A stretch of DNA of 64,000 nucleotides from Accumulibacter sp036625275 (lineage in GTDB: Bacteria; Pseudomonadota; Gammaproteobacteria; Burkholderiales; Rhodocyclaceae), in NCBI RefSeq assembly GCF_036625275.1, contig NZ_JAZKUD010000002.1, positions 1 through 64,000 on the forward strand, written 5' to 3'. Position numbers and translations under genes: made by a program. Below are positions 19,001 through 26,310 of the stretch, piece by piece. How positions within the stretch are numbered: position 1 is the first letter of the stretch; every line of letters starts with the position of its first letter. A model generated the notes under the pieces. The model saw only the letters and a list, made by a program, of their open reading frames with translations, made no database searches and was not told the DNA's origin.

Positions 19001-19802
19001 ACTGCCGGCAGCGCGCATCCACGAGAACCTGGTCGACCAGCCGGTCGGGCTGGCGCTCTACGCGATTGCTTTTGGTCCGCTGCAGTGCACCGACAACACT
19101 TTTTCCAGCGAGCTGTCGGGCCTTTCGGTACAGGAACGCCTGGCCGGCACGGTCTTCATCTACGACCTCGGCGGGGTCAACCAGGCGGCGGCAGGGATGC
19201 GCCTGCAGCGCGCCAGCACGCTGCAGATGGCCGAAGAAGCGAGGCCGCAGGTCGTTCCCGAAAAGGACGCGGCCGCTCCGGCCAGCGAGAGCGCCGCCAT
19301 CGATGCACAGGCCGCGGCGCTGCGCGCGGCCGCATTGCACGCCGCCCCCGCGATGCTGCTGCCGCAACGTGCAGCGGCCGTGGAGCAGATCTTCCCGGCA
19401 GGCAAGCTGATGTTCAACGACAACCAGTCGCGTACCGGGCAGAGCAATACCAGCGCGAGCTGTCAGATGCTGGCAACGCTCGATGACCTCGCGTACCAGG
19501 ACAACCAGTCGTTCAGTCTGCGCAGTGGCAATCTGGTCGCCAACGCCCTGCTCTACGGCAACACGCTGCGCGCCACCGGCAACCGCCTCGGCGAGCGCGG
19601 CGCCGAGACCCTGCTGTCGCTGCTGTCCCTGGGGGTCCGTCTCAACAATACCAGCTTCAACCAGGGCGATCACTGCATCGTCGCCAACGACATGAACCCG
19701 GCGATGGCCGAGGTCAAGGTCGGCAACCAGATCCTCAACCCCGGCAGTCTGTGCGCGAGCCGCAGCATCGTTGCCGCGATCCTCTTCAAACCACACGGGT
19801 GA
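16038..19802 (+). CDS. DUF6519 giant beta-helix protein of the eCIS
   Basis: The 1254-residue product begins MKGDFSFLAFDTAPHYSGVLHQQGRVLLDRDWNEA in outline, the DUF6519 signature. Residues ~480-640 contain repeated HNRI-type turns (for example IEIAHNRILACSNAIHA, VNIHHNRIRML), indicating a right-handed parallel beta-helix. An Ig-like carboxypeptidase-regulatory domain interrupts it at about residues 720-780 (VLGPDGKPRAGVQITLTN). More beta-helix turns follow at ~830-1000 and ~1140-1240. No catalytic motif is evident. I infer a spoke or fibre around the baseplate. Confidence 0.75.
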   Translation: MKGDFSFLAFDTAPHYSGVLHQQGRVLLDRDWNEAAAIASRWRTMAARDTFGDGLLAVPAANPAGFKLQAASSDGMLVKVELAAGRAWADGLALTLAAPSSFLASYFAPPFQTPQAAPSTIADGVRDLVVLDVWEDSISGFQDPLNLIEPALGGPDTTERTQAFVKLQLLRLGPNDDCSAAADLADDFAAKGKLTVSPAPLLTITGDCPIAAGGGYSGLEHSLYRIEIADPDALGQARFKWSEWNGGLVGRGLYATAAPGSGTVTITANDQMINHCGVSDFHLEALVFDAALGAWQVTLSADATLAQDGVLSLTQVQGVWPAATPASGFFRLWNGIARIADFPVGGANPVELKDGIRVEFEAATANNANYQPGDYWTFPVRASGVAFEPPLWPTKAPPQGVRHRRVALGILNWNGPPPLSISHTAGDIDDCRRIFRPLSNQKIGCTLIVGDGRNSHGDFDSIEEALQHLPVNGGEICLLPGLHQTNALIAGRRNVRIKGCDTQTKVIPREQGATLPMFTIRDAENIRLEHMDMVTLGGIAIVIEASQAAGSVDIEIAHNRILACSNAIHARQAKGVNIHHNRIRMLDKRGSDVAIHLAGDDSRIERNDIRLLPAPDMPPLDVPTENDPVDPTDPCARLVIVYFNPRLFVRYINRVWAIKLPSLVVLKQPYRALGGIRLGGACERVRVLENVIVGGAGNGVTLGSSPPASPAEPEHLFTLPQEAGVTVRVLGPDGKPRAGVQITLTNTATNQARSFVTDADGSFVFGSNPAIFRVTEGEPGWVIDKLDLQPIQNNQSFVLTIVLKADEAPIPEDSGFLYDITIERNEIAAMGLSGIGTGAASVPAAALRANALAAARRQLGTPVVGLAIRANHIRGCLLNPFDNALRLTAASQGLGGISLGLCEALAIVDNDIECNGVSGAHPVCGIFVAYGEDVEIAHNRLVDNGPLTPDVGSQDLIAGRRGGIVLNLVASFNRLDARALAQGETFNALPAARIHENLVDQPVGLALYAIAFGPLQCTDNTFSSELSGLSVQERLAGTVFIYDLGGVNQAAAGMRLQRASTLQMAEEARPQVVPEKDAAAPASESAAIDAQAAALRAAALHAAPAMLLPQRAAAVEQIFPAGKLMFNDNQSRTGQSNTSASCQMLATLDDLAYQDNQSFSLRSGNLVANALLYGNTLRATGNRLGERGAETLLSLLSLGVRLNNTSFNQGDHCIVANDMNPAMAEVKVGNQILNPGSLCASRSIVAAILFKPHG

Positions 19803-19806
19803 CGCC

Positions 19807-20517
19807 ATGGCCCTGATATTGAATACCGGACAGAACAGTTACAAAAGCGACCTCGAAGGCCTCTTCGAGACGCTGCAGGAACAGCGCAGCGAACTGTTGA
19901 GTGGGGTCCGCGACGTGCAGCTCGCCGCCCGCCTGCTCGCCGTCGCCGAGGCGCGCCGCCTCAGCGAGGCGAGCGACGACGACCCGCGCGTGACGCGCTA
20001 CCTGAACAGCAGCGACGCGATCCTGCGCCGTGCCGCTGCACTCGAGCTCGAGACCGAGATCGCCAACATCCGCGTGCCGCCGCTTACCAAGAGCGAGACC
20101 CTGCTGCAGGGCCGCATCACCGACGAGTCGGCAAGGGCGACCGCGCATGTGACGGTGACGCTGGTCGACGAGCAGGGCGTTCCGGTCGCGGGCGTATCGC
20201 CGGTGGAGACCGACGACTCCGGTTACTACGCATTCATCCTGCAGCCGGCGCAGGTCGATACCATCGGCGCCGGGCGCAGGCTGACCTTGCAGGTCGGCAG
20301 CGCCAGCGGCAAACTCGTACCGACCGCGGCGCAAGCGTTCACGCTGGCAAGCGGCGAGGTGAAGGTCAGTGAAACACGCCTGCAGCCGGGCGAACTGGAG
20401 AAGCTGCGGCTGCGGCCGCTGTTCAGGAATGAGGTGCACGCTGCCGCAGCGCTCAAAACCCTGGCGACAGCCAGCGCTCCGGCGAATGGCAGCACGGTAT
20501 CGAAAGAAAAACCCTGA
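19807..20517 (+). CDS. eCIS-associated protein with carboxypeptidase-regulatory-like (Ig) domain
   Basis: The 236-residue protein starts at ATG 19807, four bases after the beta-helix gene. Residues 1-95 are helical and charged (LETLQEQRSELLSG, LAVAEARRLSEAS). Residues ~100-190 form an Ig-like carboxypeptidase-regulatory fold (LLQGRITDESARATAHVTV, TDDSGYYAFIL). The C-terminal tail is Ala/Ser-rich. The same Ig fold is inserted in the previous protein, suggesting a shared structural role or partnership. It is a good candidate for an attachment or cargo-adaptor component. Confidence 0.65.
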   Translation: MALILNTGQNSYKSDLEGLFETLQEQRSELLSGVRDVQLAARLLAVAEARRLSEASDDDPRVTRYLNSSDAILRRAAALELETEIANIRVPPLTKSETLLQGRITDESARATAHVTVTLVDEQGVPVAGVSPVETDDSGYYAFILQPAQVDTIGAGRRLTLQVGSASGKLVPTAAQAFTLASGEVKVSETRLQPGELEKLRLRPLFRNEVHAAAALKTLATASAPANGSTVSKEKP

Positions 20518-20530
20518 GAAGGTGCCGACC

Positions 20531-21604
20531 ATGAAGAATGCCCAGCATGAAAAAATTGCCGCCAGAACGCCGACGGCGGTGTCGCGATCCCTCTTCAGAC
20601 CGGCGCTCCGGGCTCCTGCGATTGCCGCTGCAGTGCCGAGGCGCAATGCCTCTGCCTGCACCTGCGGCGGAACCTGCCCGGCGTGTCAGTCCCGCAGCAA
20701 GGCATGGCCCATCAGCCAGCCAGGCGATGCCGGCGAGATCGAAGCCGAACGCGTCGCCGAGCGCGTCATCAGAGGGGATTCCGTGACCGCTGCGATCACG
20801 CCTGCAGCCGCGCAGACCGGGATTGCCCGGGACACGGCGCAAGCCGGCACAATGTACGCGGGCGGTGATGTGCAGCAGGCGATAGAGGCCAGTCGGAGGA
20901 AGGGGCAGAGGCTGGATTCGTCGATCCGGACAGCGATGGGCAGCCGCTTTGGAGAGGACTTCGATCCGGTGCGGGTGCACACGGACGCAACGGCGGCGAG
21001 CCTGAGCGAACGGCTGCATGCCAAAGCGTTTGCCATCGGCAATGACCTCTATTTCGGACGGGATCGCTTTCATCCCGAGGCGAAGGAGGGCCAACGCCTG
21101 TTGGCGCACGAGTTGGCACATGTGGTGCAGCAGCGCGGTGGCGGTGAATGGCTGCAGCGCGATAGCGAGGACGCGACAGACGACCAGGCCGTTACTGAAG
21201 ACCTCGGCGAAGGCGAGGATGCCGAGCCGATGGAGGAGCAAGGTGGCGGTTGCCGTGCGGAGTCCAATAGAAGCCTGCTGATCCACAATTTCACCAACCT
21301 CGACTTCACCGTGCCGCGAGGCTGCCGTGCCACCGTCACGTTCACCGCGTTGTGGGTGCCGGTGGGTGAATCTGTCGATTGTTGCACCGGCGCGGATACC
21401 TACACCGTCACCCGCAATGGCGGTACTCCCCGCAGCCTGCCGGTCGGACCCAACATCTGTGGCGATGATTCCGACAGTCACCCGCCTGGGGTCGGCCGCA
21501 TCACGACGCCATCAGGACGCCAGTTGTTACACATCCGGGTCGATCGCCACGGATGCGAAGGCATTTCGATGGACCTGAGGGTCAACATCAGGATCCACCG
21601 ATGA
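20531..21604 (+). CDS. DUF4157 (eCIS core) protein with novel Cys-rich C-terminus, candidate cargo
   Basis: The 357-residue product starts at ATG 20531. A CTCGGTCPAC motif lies near residue 40. The DUF4157/eCIS-core domain spans about residues 125-205 and ends in LLAHELAHVVQQ, with HExxH at 193-197. The motif also occurs in the next gene. An acidic linker (~210-240) leads to a ~115-residue beta-rich C-terminal domain with several cysteines (RGCRA, DCCTG, NICGD, HGCEG), not recognised. DUF4157 proteins are the common cargo of eCIS. The stop overlaps the next start (ATGA). Confidence 0.8.
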   Translation: MKNAQHEKIAARTPTAVSRSLFRPALRAPAIAAAVPRRNASACTCGGTCPACQSRSKAWPISQPGDAGEIEAERVAERVIRGDSVTAAITPAAAQTGIARDTAQAGTMYAGGDVQQAIEASRRKGQRLDSSIRTAMGSRFGEDFDPVRVHTDATAASLSERLHAKAFAIGNDLYFGRDRFHPEAKEGQRLLAHELAHVVQQRGGGEWLQRDSEDATDDQAVTEDLGEGEDAEPMEEQGGGCRAESNRSLLIHNFTNLDFTVPRGCRATVTFTALWVPVGESVDCCTGADTYTVTRNGGTPRSLPVGPNICGDDSDSHPPGVGRITTPSGRQLLHIRVDRHGCEGISMDLRVNIRIHR

Positions 21605-23514
21605 GCGGCATGTTCTCGCGACATGCCGCCGCAGTGCCGCGGCGTGCGCCGGGCAAGTCGCCGGCAGGCGGACTCGACGCGCGCGCGCTGGCGCCGGCAA
21701 GCCCGGCGTACGGACAGTGCTCCTGCGATGGGGGCTGCCCGCGCTGTGCGCCTTGGGGGGACCTGACTTCCAACCTGCAGACACGTGGCGGCCGGCGACT
21801 GCAGGCCAGAGCGGTCGTCGGTGGGCAGGATTCGCCCAGCGAACATGCCGCCGACCAGGCTGCGGAGCAGGCCCTTGCGTCCGCGCACGCACGGCCCGGC
21901 ATCCTCCCGGACAGCGGTGCCAGCAACAGCGATGCCGTGGACGTGCCCGACAGTGTCGAGCACGTCCTGGGTCAGAACGGTGAGGCGCTCGATGAGACTG
22001 TGCGCCAGGACATGCAGGGCCGGTTTGGGCATGACTTTTCGGCGGTGCGCATTCATCGCGGCGCAAAGTCCGAACGTTCGGCCAGAGACGTCGGGGCACG
22101 CGCCTATTCGGTAGGCAGCGACATCGTCTTTGCTGCCGGCGAATACTCACCGGCCAGTGGCGAGGGCCGCCGCCTGCTGGCGCATGAACTGGCGCATGTC
22201 GTCCAGCAGGCGAAAAGCGACGGCCTTGCCGGCATCAGGCCCACGCTGCGACGGACACCCGCGGCGCCACAAGCCGGCGGTGACGACGTTCCCTTCGATC
22301 GCAGCAAGGTCGACGTCAGCAAGATTCCCGACATCGATGCCTCTCCTCCGGATACCGGTGGTCCACCCGTGATCGCGCAGACCGTGACGGTCACTTTTGC
22401 CGATCCCGACATCGTCCGCCTGCAATGGGCGTTCTATGATCCATCCGATGCCGTGCTGCCCGGCGGCTTCGCGACCGCCGAGAAGGACGCCAACGCCACC
22501 ACCGCACCCTTGCTCATCCAGAACAAGGCGCCGACCGCGTGGACCCCGACTGCGGGGCGCCACCTGGTGCGTTGCATCGGCTACAACAAGGCCGGCGACG
22601 CGGTCGCCTACGCGGACCGGACGTTCTACCTGTGGACCACCAAGCCCACCGGCACCCCCCCCGACATTGCCGCACTGAAGGCGGAGAAGACCAGGCTCGA
22701 AGCGATCGTCAAGACCGGTTCCGGCAAGTCGTTCGGTGAAGTTGGCGCTGCGACCACGCGGCTCAAGGACGTCACGCACGACCTGGCCATCCTCGAAACG
22801 GGTACCGGCACCTATGTGGGCAACCAGTGCCCGGTCGTTCCGGCGGGTGCGACGCCGACCGATTGCACCAACATCGTTCTCGAGGTTCTGTCGGCGACGT
22901 TCACGCAGCAAGGGCGCGCCGCCGACTGGGCCAAGGTCAAGAAAAAATACGCCGAGAACACCAAGGCCCGTGGCGGCACCGGGCTATCCGGGCTGGACGT
23001 GCAGGCGGCATTACAGTCCGAGGCGGGCTGGAAGGGGGTCTATTGGGCACCCGATCCGGCTTACCAGATTCCCAAAACCGAGCTTGACAAGGCCAACAGC
23101 GACGAGGCCAGCTACACCTCGGCGATCGCCAAGAAGAACCAGACCTACTACAAGGACTACGGCAAGGCAGGCTATCCGGGCGTCAGCGTCTCGCAGCGGG
23201 TGATCAATTATGCGCCGGAACAGCCGAAGGATCCGACGGCAAAGGCGAGCACCACGACCAAGGACACCACCCAGCTCGACAAGCTGAAGAAGGTTCCGTT
23301 CGGCGTGCTCGCCGCGCATGGCGGCGAGCACATGACCATCATCACCTATGGGAAAGTGATCGAGGTCCATTGGAGCAAGGCGGCAACGGACCCGAACCTG
23401 ATCGAGCAGACCGATCTCGAGAACTGGGCGGTCGGTCCGAAAAGCGGTTATCACTACTATGCGAGCGGGGCCATTGTCGCACCGGCCGGGGATATCGCCG
23501 CAGCGTTCGCATGA
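21601..23514 (+). CDS. DUF4157 eCIS cargo with predicted NlpC/P60-like C-terminal hydrolase domain
   Basis: The 637-residue protein is the last gene of the eCIS operon. A CSCDGGCPRC motif lies near residue 40. The DUF4157 domain ends with HExxH at 195-199 (LLAHELAHVVQQ). Residues ~260-345 are an Ig-like beta domain. The C-terminal ~230 residues contain DCTNIVLEVL with Cys422, and GEHMTIITYGKVIEVHW with His577 and His590. The spacing His-x12-His and the flanking hydrophobic strands match the NlpC/P60 Cys-His-His arrangement, although the Cys-to-His distance (155) is larger than usual. I infer a papain-fold peptidase or amidase effector; this rests on motif reading only. Confidence 0.7.
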   Translation: MSGMFSRHAAAVPRRAPGKSPAGGLDARALAPASPAYGQCSCDGGCPRCAPWGDLTSNLQTRGGRRLQARAVVGGQDSPSEHAADQAAEQALASAHARPGILPDSGASNSDAVDVPDSVEHVLGQNGEALDETVRQDMQGRFGHDFSAVRIHRGAKSERSARDVGARAYSVGSDIVFAAGEYSPASGEGRRLLAHELAHVVQQAKSDGLAGIRPTLRRTPAAPQAGGDDVPFDRSKVDVSKIPDIDASPPDTGGPPVIAQTVTVTFADPDIVRLQWAFYDPSDAVLPGGFATAEKDANATTAPLLIQNKAPTAWTPTAGRHLVRCIGYNKAGDAVAYADRTFYLWTTKPTGTPPDIAALKAEKTRLEAIVKTGSGKSFGEVGAATTRLKDVTHDLAILETGTGTYVGNQCPVVPAGATPTDCTNIVLEVLSATFTQQGRAADWAKVKKKYAENTKARGGTGLSGLDVQAALQSEAGWKGVYWAPDPAYQIPKTELDKANSDEASYTSAIAKKNQTYYKDYGKAGYPGVSVSQRVINYAPEQPKDPTAKASTTTKDTTQLDKLKKVPFGVLAAHGGEHMTIITYGKVIEVHWSKAATDPNLIEQTDLENWAVGPKSGYHYYASGAIVAPAGDIAAAFA

Positions 23515-23547
23515 CTGCGATGCCGGGACGGGTTCGCAGAACCTCGT

Positions 23548-23561
23548 GATCCCGCGGGATC
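23548..23561. other. 14-bp perfect palindrome downstream of the eCIS operon
   Basis: The sequence GATCCCGCGGGATC reads the same on both strands and lies 34 bases after the last eCIS stop. It has no following T-run, so it is not a classical terminator. It could be a protein-binding site or chance in GC-rich DNA. Confidence 0.3.
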
Positions 23562-23617
23562 GATGCGTCGAACGACCCGCTCGGACTTGCTTCCGATGGC
23601 CGGCAGAACGGCCAGGG

Positions 23618-24520
23618 TCACTTGCGTGGCAGATGCACCTGCGTGGCCACGGTCAGCGTCAGTTGATTCTTCAACAACACCTGCCCATCGCCAGCCAGGA
23701 ACGAGACCTCCAGCTCATACTCGCCGGGACTCAAATCGAGGATCGTTTCGGTCTGGCCATCGGTCAGGCGCACGCGCGTCAGCGGTGATCGATTCTTCCG
23801 GATATTCAACACGAAATGGCCGGTATCCGGGATCGAGGTTTTTTCCGGCGCTACGCCCAGGCCGATGACACCGAGCTTGATCACAAACGGACTGTCGACG
23901 CTCTCGCCATCGCGAATATTCTTGACATACACCAGCTTGCTCTCGCTCGGCGGGGTCGAGACCTGATCCTGATACCATTTCGGGCAGGTTTCGCTGAACC
24001 GTTCGGGATCGATCCTGGGCGGGGCGGATTGCGTGCGGTTGGCGATGACGTTGACGGTGATTTTCCGGCTGAAGACATAGTACGGGCGGTGGTCATAATC
24101 GGCAAAAAGCAGGCGCAGGGTATGCGGACCGGGAGGCAAATCGAGAAGGGTGGCGGTCTGCCCCTTGCCGAAATGCCGATACTTGTCAGAAAAGGGAATG
24201 GGGTCCGTCACTGATGGAGGCAAGGGCGTATCGATCAACAAGTGGTGATGACCGCTTTTTTCCCTTTTGTGGCCAGCAGGGATCACTCCCATGCCGCGGA
24301 TGCCGAACTCTATCCAGAATGGCGTGCGTACCTGGAATCCGTCGCCAAGATTCGAGAAAGTCACCGGTGTGGACTCGGCAAACAGACTCAGCGAAGTTCG
24401 CTCGGCCGTATATTGTAACCAGCAGCGGCGCTCGATCGGATCCTCCGGCAAGGGTTTCGCGATGGCCATGTTGGACAGCATCAGCAGCGCCAGAGCAGGA
24501 AAAACCTTGTATGCACGCAT
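23618..24520 (-). CDS. Secreted protein with two DUF4399 domains
   Basis: The 300-residue protein starts at ATG 24520 with an AAAGG stretch upstream and a signal peptide (MRAYKVFPALALLMLSNMAIA). Each half has the DUF4399 pattern: a GxGV core followed by H-rich LLID or FVLNI strands and a terminal LPPGPHTLRLL or LSPGEYELEVS motif. The first half holds GHHHLLIDTPLP and HFGKGQT, the second GHFVLNIRKN. The role of DUF4399 is not established; it may be a periplasmic or surface protein. It is convergent with the eCIS operon and divergent from the next gene. A longer start adding 13 residues is possible but lacks a good site. Confidence 0.75.
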   Translation of the reverse strand: MRAYKVFPALALLMLSNMAIAKPLPEDPIERRCWLQYTAERTSLSLFAESTPVTFSNLGDGFQVRTPFWIEFGIRGMGVIPAGHKREKSGHHHLLIDTPLPPSVTDPIPFSDKYRHFGKGQTATLLDLPPGPHTLRLLFADYDHRPYYVFSRKITVNVIANRTQSAPPRIDPERFSETCPKWYQDQVSTPPSESKLVYVKNIRDGESVDSPFVIKLGVIGLGVAPEKTSIPDTGHFVLNIRKNRSPLTRVRLTDGQTETILDLSPGEYELEVSFLAGDGQVLLKNQLTLTVATQVHLPRK

Positions 24521-24694
24521 CACAGACCTTTCACGGCAAGCCATCCTCGAAGATGGCAAATTCTACTGCATCAGTGATCCCGAGCATCGGCAGACTGGCA
24601 TCGACGCCGATAAATCTTACGATATCGGATCGATGGTGATACTTTGGGGTCTGCGTTGAGCTTGTTGACGAACTGAAAACCGCCTGCAGCGGCA

Positions 24695-24703
24695 TGCTAT
24701 AGT
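24695..24703 (+). promoter_or_regulatory. Extended -10 promoter element upstream of the pRiA4b-like gene
   Basis: The element TGCTATAGT matches an extended -10 (TGnTATAAT) with one mismatch and lies about 30 bases before the ATG at 24734. A TTGACG stands upstream, but its spacing (27) is too long for a normal -35. The region also serves as the divergent intergenic space for the DUF4399 gene. Confidence 0.4.
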
Positions 24704-24733
24704 CCGTCGAGTGTAATCACTGGAGAATCCCGA

Positions 24734-25297
24734 ATGGCAACGCCGACGAGTTCGCTTGAGAAAATCTATCAGATCAAGGTCACTCTCAAGAACAGCAGGC
24801 CGCCAATCTGGCGGCGGCTGCTGGTGCCGTCTTCGATCACCCTGGCGCGATTGCATCGAGTGCTGCAGGCCGCCATGGGCTGGCACAACTGTCACCTGCA
24901 CCAGTTTGTGGTGGCGGGCAATTGCTACGGGGATCCCGGCCTGGATGCCGACTTCGAAGTGGTCGACGAGCGCAAGGTCCATCTCGACCGCTTGTTGATC
25001 AACGTCAGGAATTCGATGGTCTATGAGTATGATTTTGGCGATTGTTGGGAACACAAGATCGACCTCGAAAAAATCCTGCCTGCTGATCCGGCCATGACTC
25101 TACCCCAATGCATCAAAGGCGCCCGCGCATGTCCACCGGAAGATGTTGGCGGGGTCTGGGGCTACGCGGGTTTCCTGGCCGCGATGGCCGATCCCGAACA
25201 CCCGGAACATGAAGACTACAAGGATTGGATCGGCGAGACATTTGATCCGGAGCACTTCGACCTCAATAGGATCAACTCGCGCATCGCTGGCACGTGA
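24734..25297 (+). CDS. pRiA4b ORF-3-like protein
   Basis: The 187-residue protein matches the plasmid pRiA4b ORF-3 family (PF07929-type): an early VTLKNSRPPIWRRLLVPSS, then LHRVLQAAMGWHNCHLHQF, then the YEYDFGDCWEHKIDLE core and a C-terminal ACPPEDVGGVWGYAGFL with FDPEHFDL. ATG 24734 is preceded by TGGAG. The biochemical role of the family is unknown; members often lie near mobile elements, which fits the IS remnant downstream. No operon partner is evident. Confidence 0.9.
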   Translation: MATPTSSLEKIYQIKVTLKNSRPPIWRRLLVPSSITLARLHRVLQAAMGWHNCHLHQFVVAGNCYGDPGLDADFEVVDERKVHLDRLLINVRNSMVYEYDFGDCWEHKIDLEKILPADPAMTLPQCIKGARACPPEDVGGVWGYAGFLAAMADPEHPEHEDYKDWIGETFDPEHFDLNRINSRIAGT

Positions 25298-25341
25298 GGT
25301 TCCCTCGGTTTTTCGTCTGCCAAAGGGTGGGCTTCATGCTA

Positions 25342-26050
25342 TCAGATTTTTCTGATTCTGCTGCCTGATCCGTGTTCCAGAAACTGAACAGGCGACCTGT
25401 CACCGAGGGTCGAATGCTGGCGTTTTCGGTTGTAGAACCCCTCGATGTATTCAAAAGGCAGTCGCCTGGATCTCGGCGGGCGGGGCGGGGCGGGGCGAAT
25501 GCCCTGCCCCCGCTCGTTCTTGACACGGTTGAACCCGCTCTCCGTCGGTGCGTTATCCCCGCCGTTCCCTTTTCAACTCATCGAGCCAGTCATGCCGTAC
25601 CCCTTGAGTGGGTCCTGAAACGCATGGCGGGCGTACTGACTCCCCCGGTCGGAGTGGTGCATCCGCCCTGGTGCCGGCCGCGTCCTGAACCAGGCCGGGG
25701 TCAGCGCATCTGTCACGAGGTCTGTCGTCCTGCGCGGCTTCAGCGACCAGCCCCCCCTCGCGGTTGAACAGATCGCGCACGATGGCCAGGGAGAACCCGC
25801 CTTCATCGGTCCACAGGGAGGGGATATCTGACATCCAGACCGGATTGGGCGCCGTCGGCGTAAAGTTTCTGTCCAGTCGGTTCTCCGCCACCGGCAAGCC
25901 GTGCCTTGAGTCCGTCGTGACCTGGTCGCGCCGCTGGTGGGGAGCAAGGATGCCGTGGTCGCGCATCCGCCGTTCAACACGCTCCTGGATGGCCGAAAAC
26001 TCCCTTGTCCGTCACTCGCGCACCCTGCGCGGGCTGCCGTAGGCGCCATG
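25342..26050 (-). pseudogene. Decayed IS3-family transposase (ORFB)
   Basis: Read on the minus strand, several frames together reconstruct an IS3-family ORFB: YGSPRR, then RNFTPTAPNPVW with SDIPSL (first catalytic Asp), then LVTDALTPAW and MHHSDRGSQYARHAF (second Asp), then DNAPTESGFN (Glu) and a final YIEGFYNRKRQHSTLG with SPVQFLE. At least two frame changes and a stop in the middle break the gene, so it is inactive. ORFA and clear terminal inverted repeats were not found. The boundaries are approximate at the upper end. Confidence 0.85.
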
Positions 26051-26310
26051 AGCCTTGAGTTTTTTAGGTCACCCTGGGCAGACGAAATTTCGGGGGAAGC
26101 TCGATGCCGATCAGAAAGCCACGCCTGCGCGGCCTTCAGACCTGCGAGCAGCGCGTCGAGCATCTCGTGCTTTTGCAGTTTGCGCAGGTTAAAGGCCTTG
26201 TCGGCCGCGCCGTAGTCGGGATCTGGTCCACGCACGGCAATCTGTCGGATAATAATAGTTGCTTGATATTGCAACAAAAACGAAGGCCGGTATTTTTGGA
26301 GCCCTTGCCG
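26051..26310. other. Intergenic stretch with no recognisable gene
   Basis: About 260 bases between the transposase remnant and the patatin gene. Neither strand shows a convincing gene. An open frame on the minus strand continues from inside the transposase remnant but without a recognised fold. A CGAAATTTCG palindrome lies at 26083-26092. This may be further mobile-element debris. Confidence 0.35.

Noticed and set aside
23548..23561. Palindrome after the eCIS operon as a terminator
   Set aside because: It lacks a T-run and has no loop, so a terminator call is not supported.
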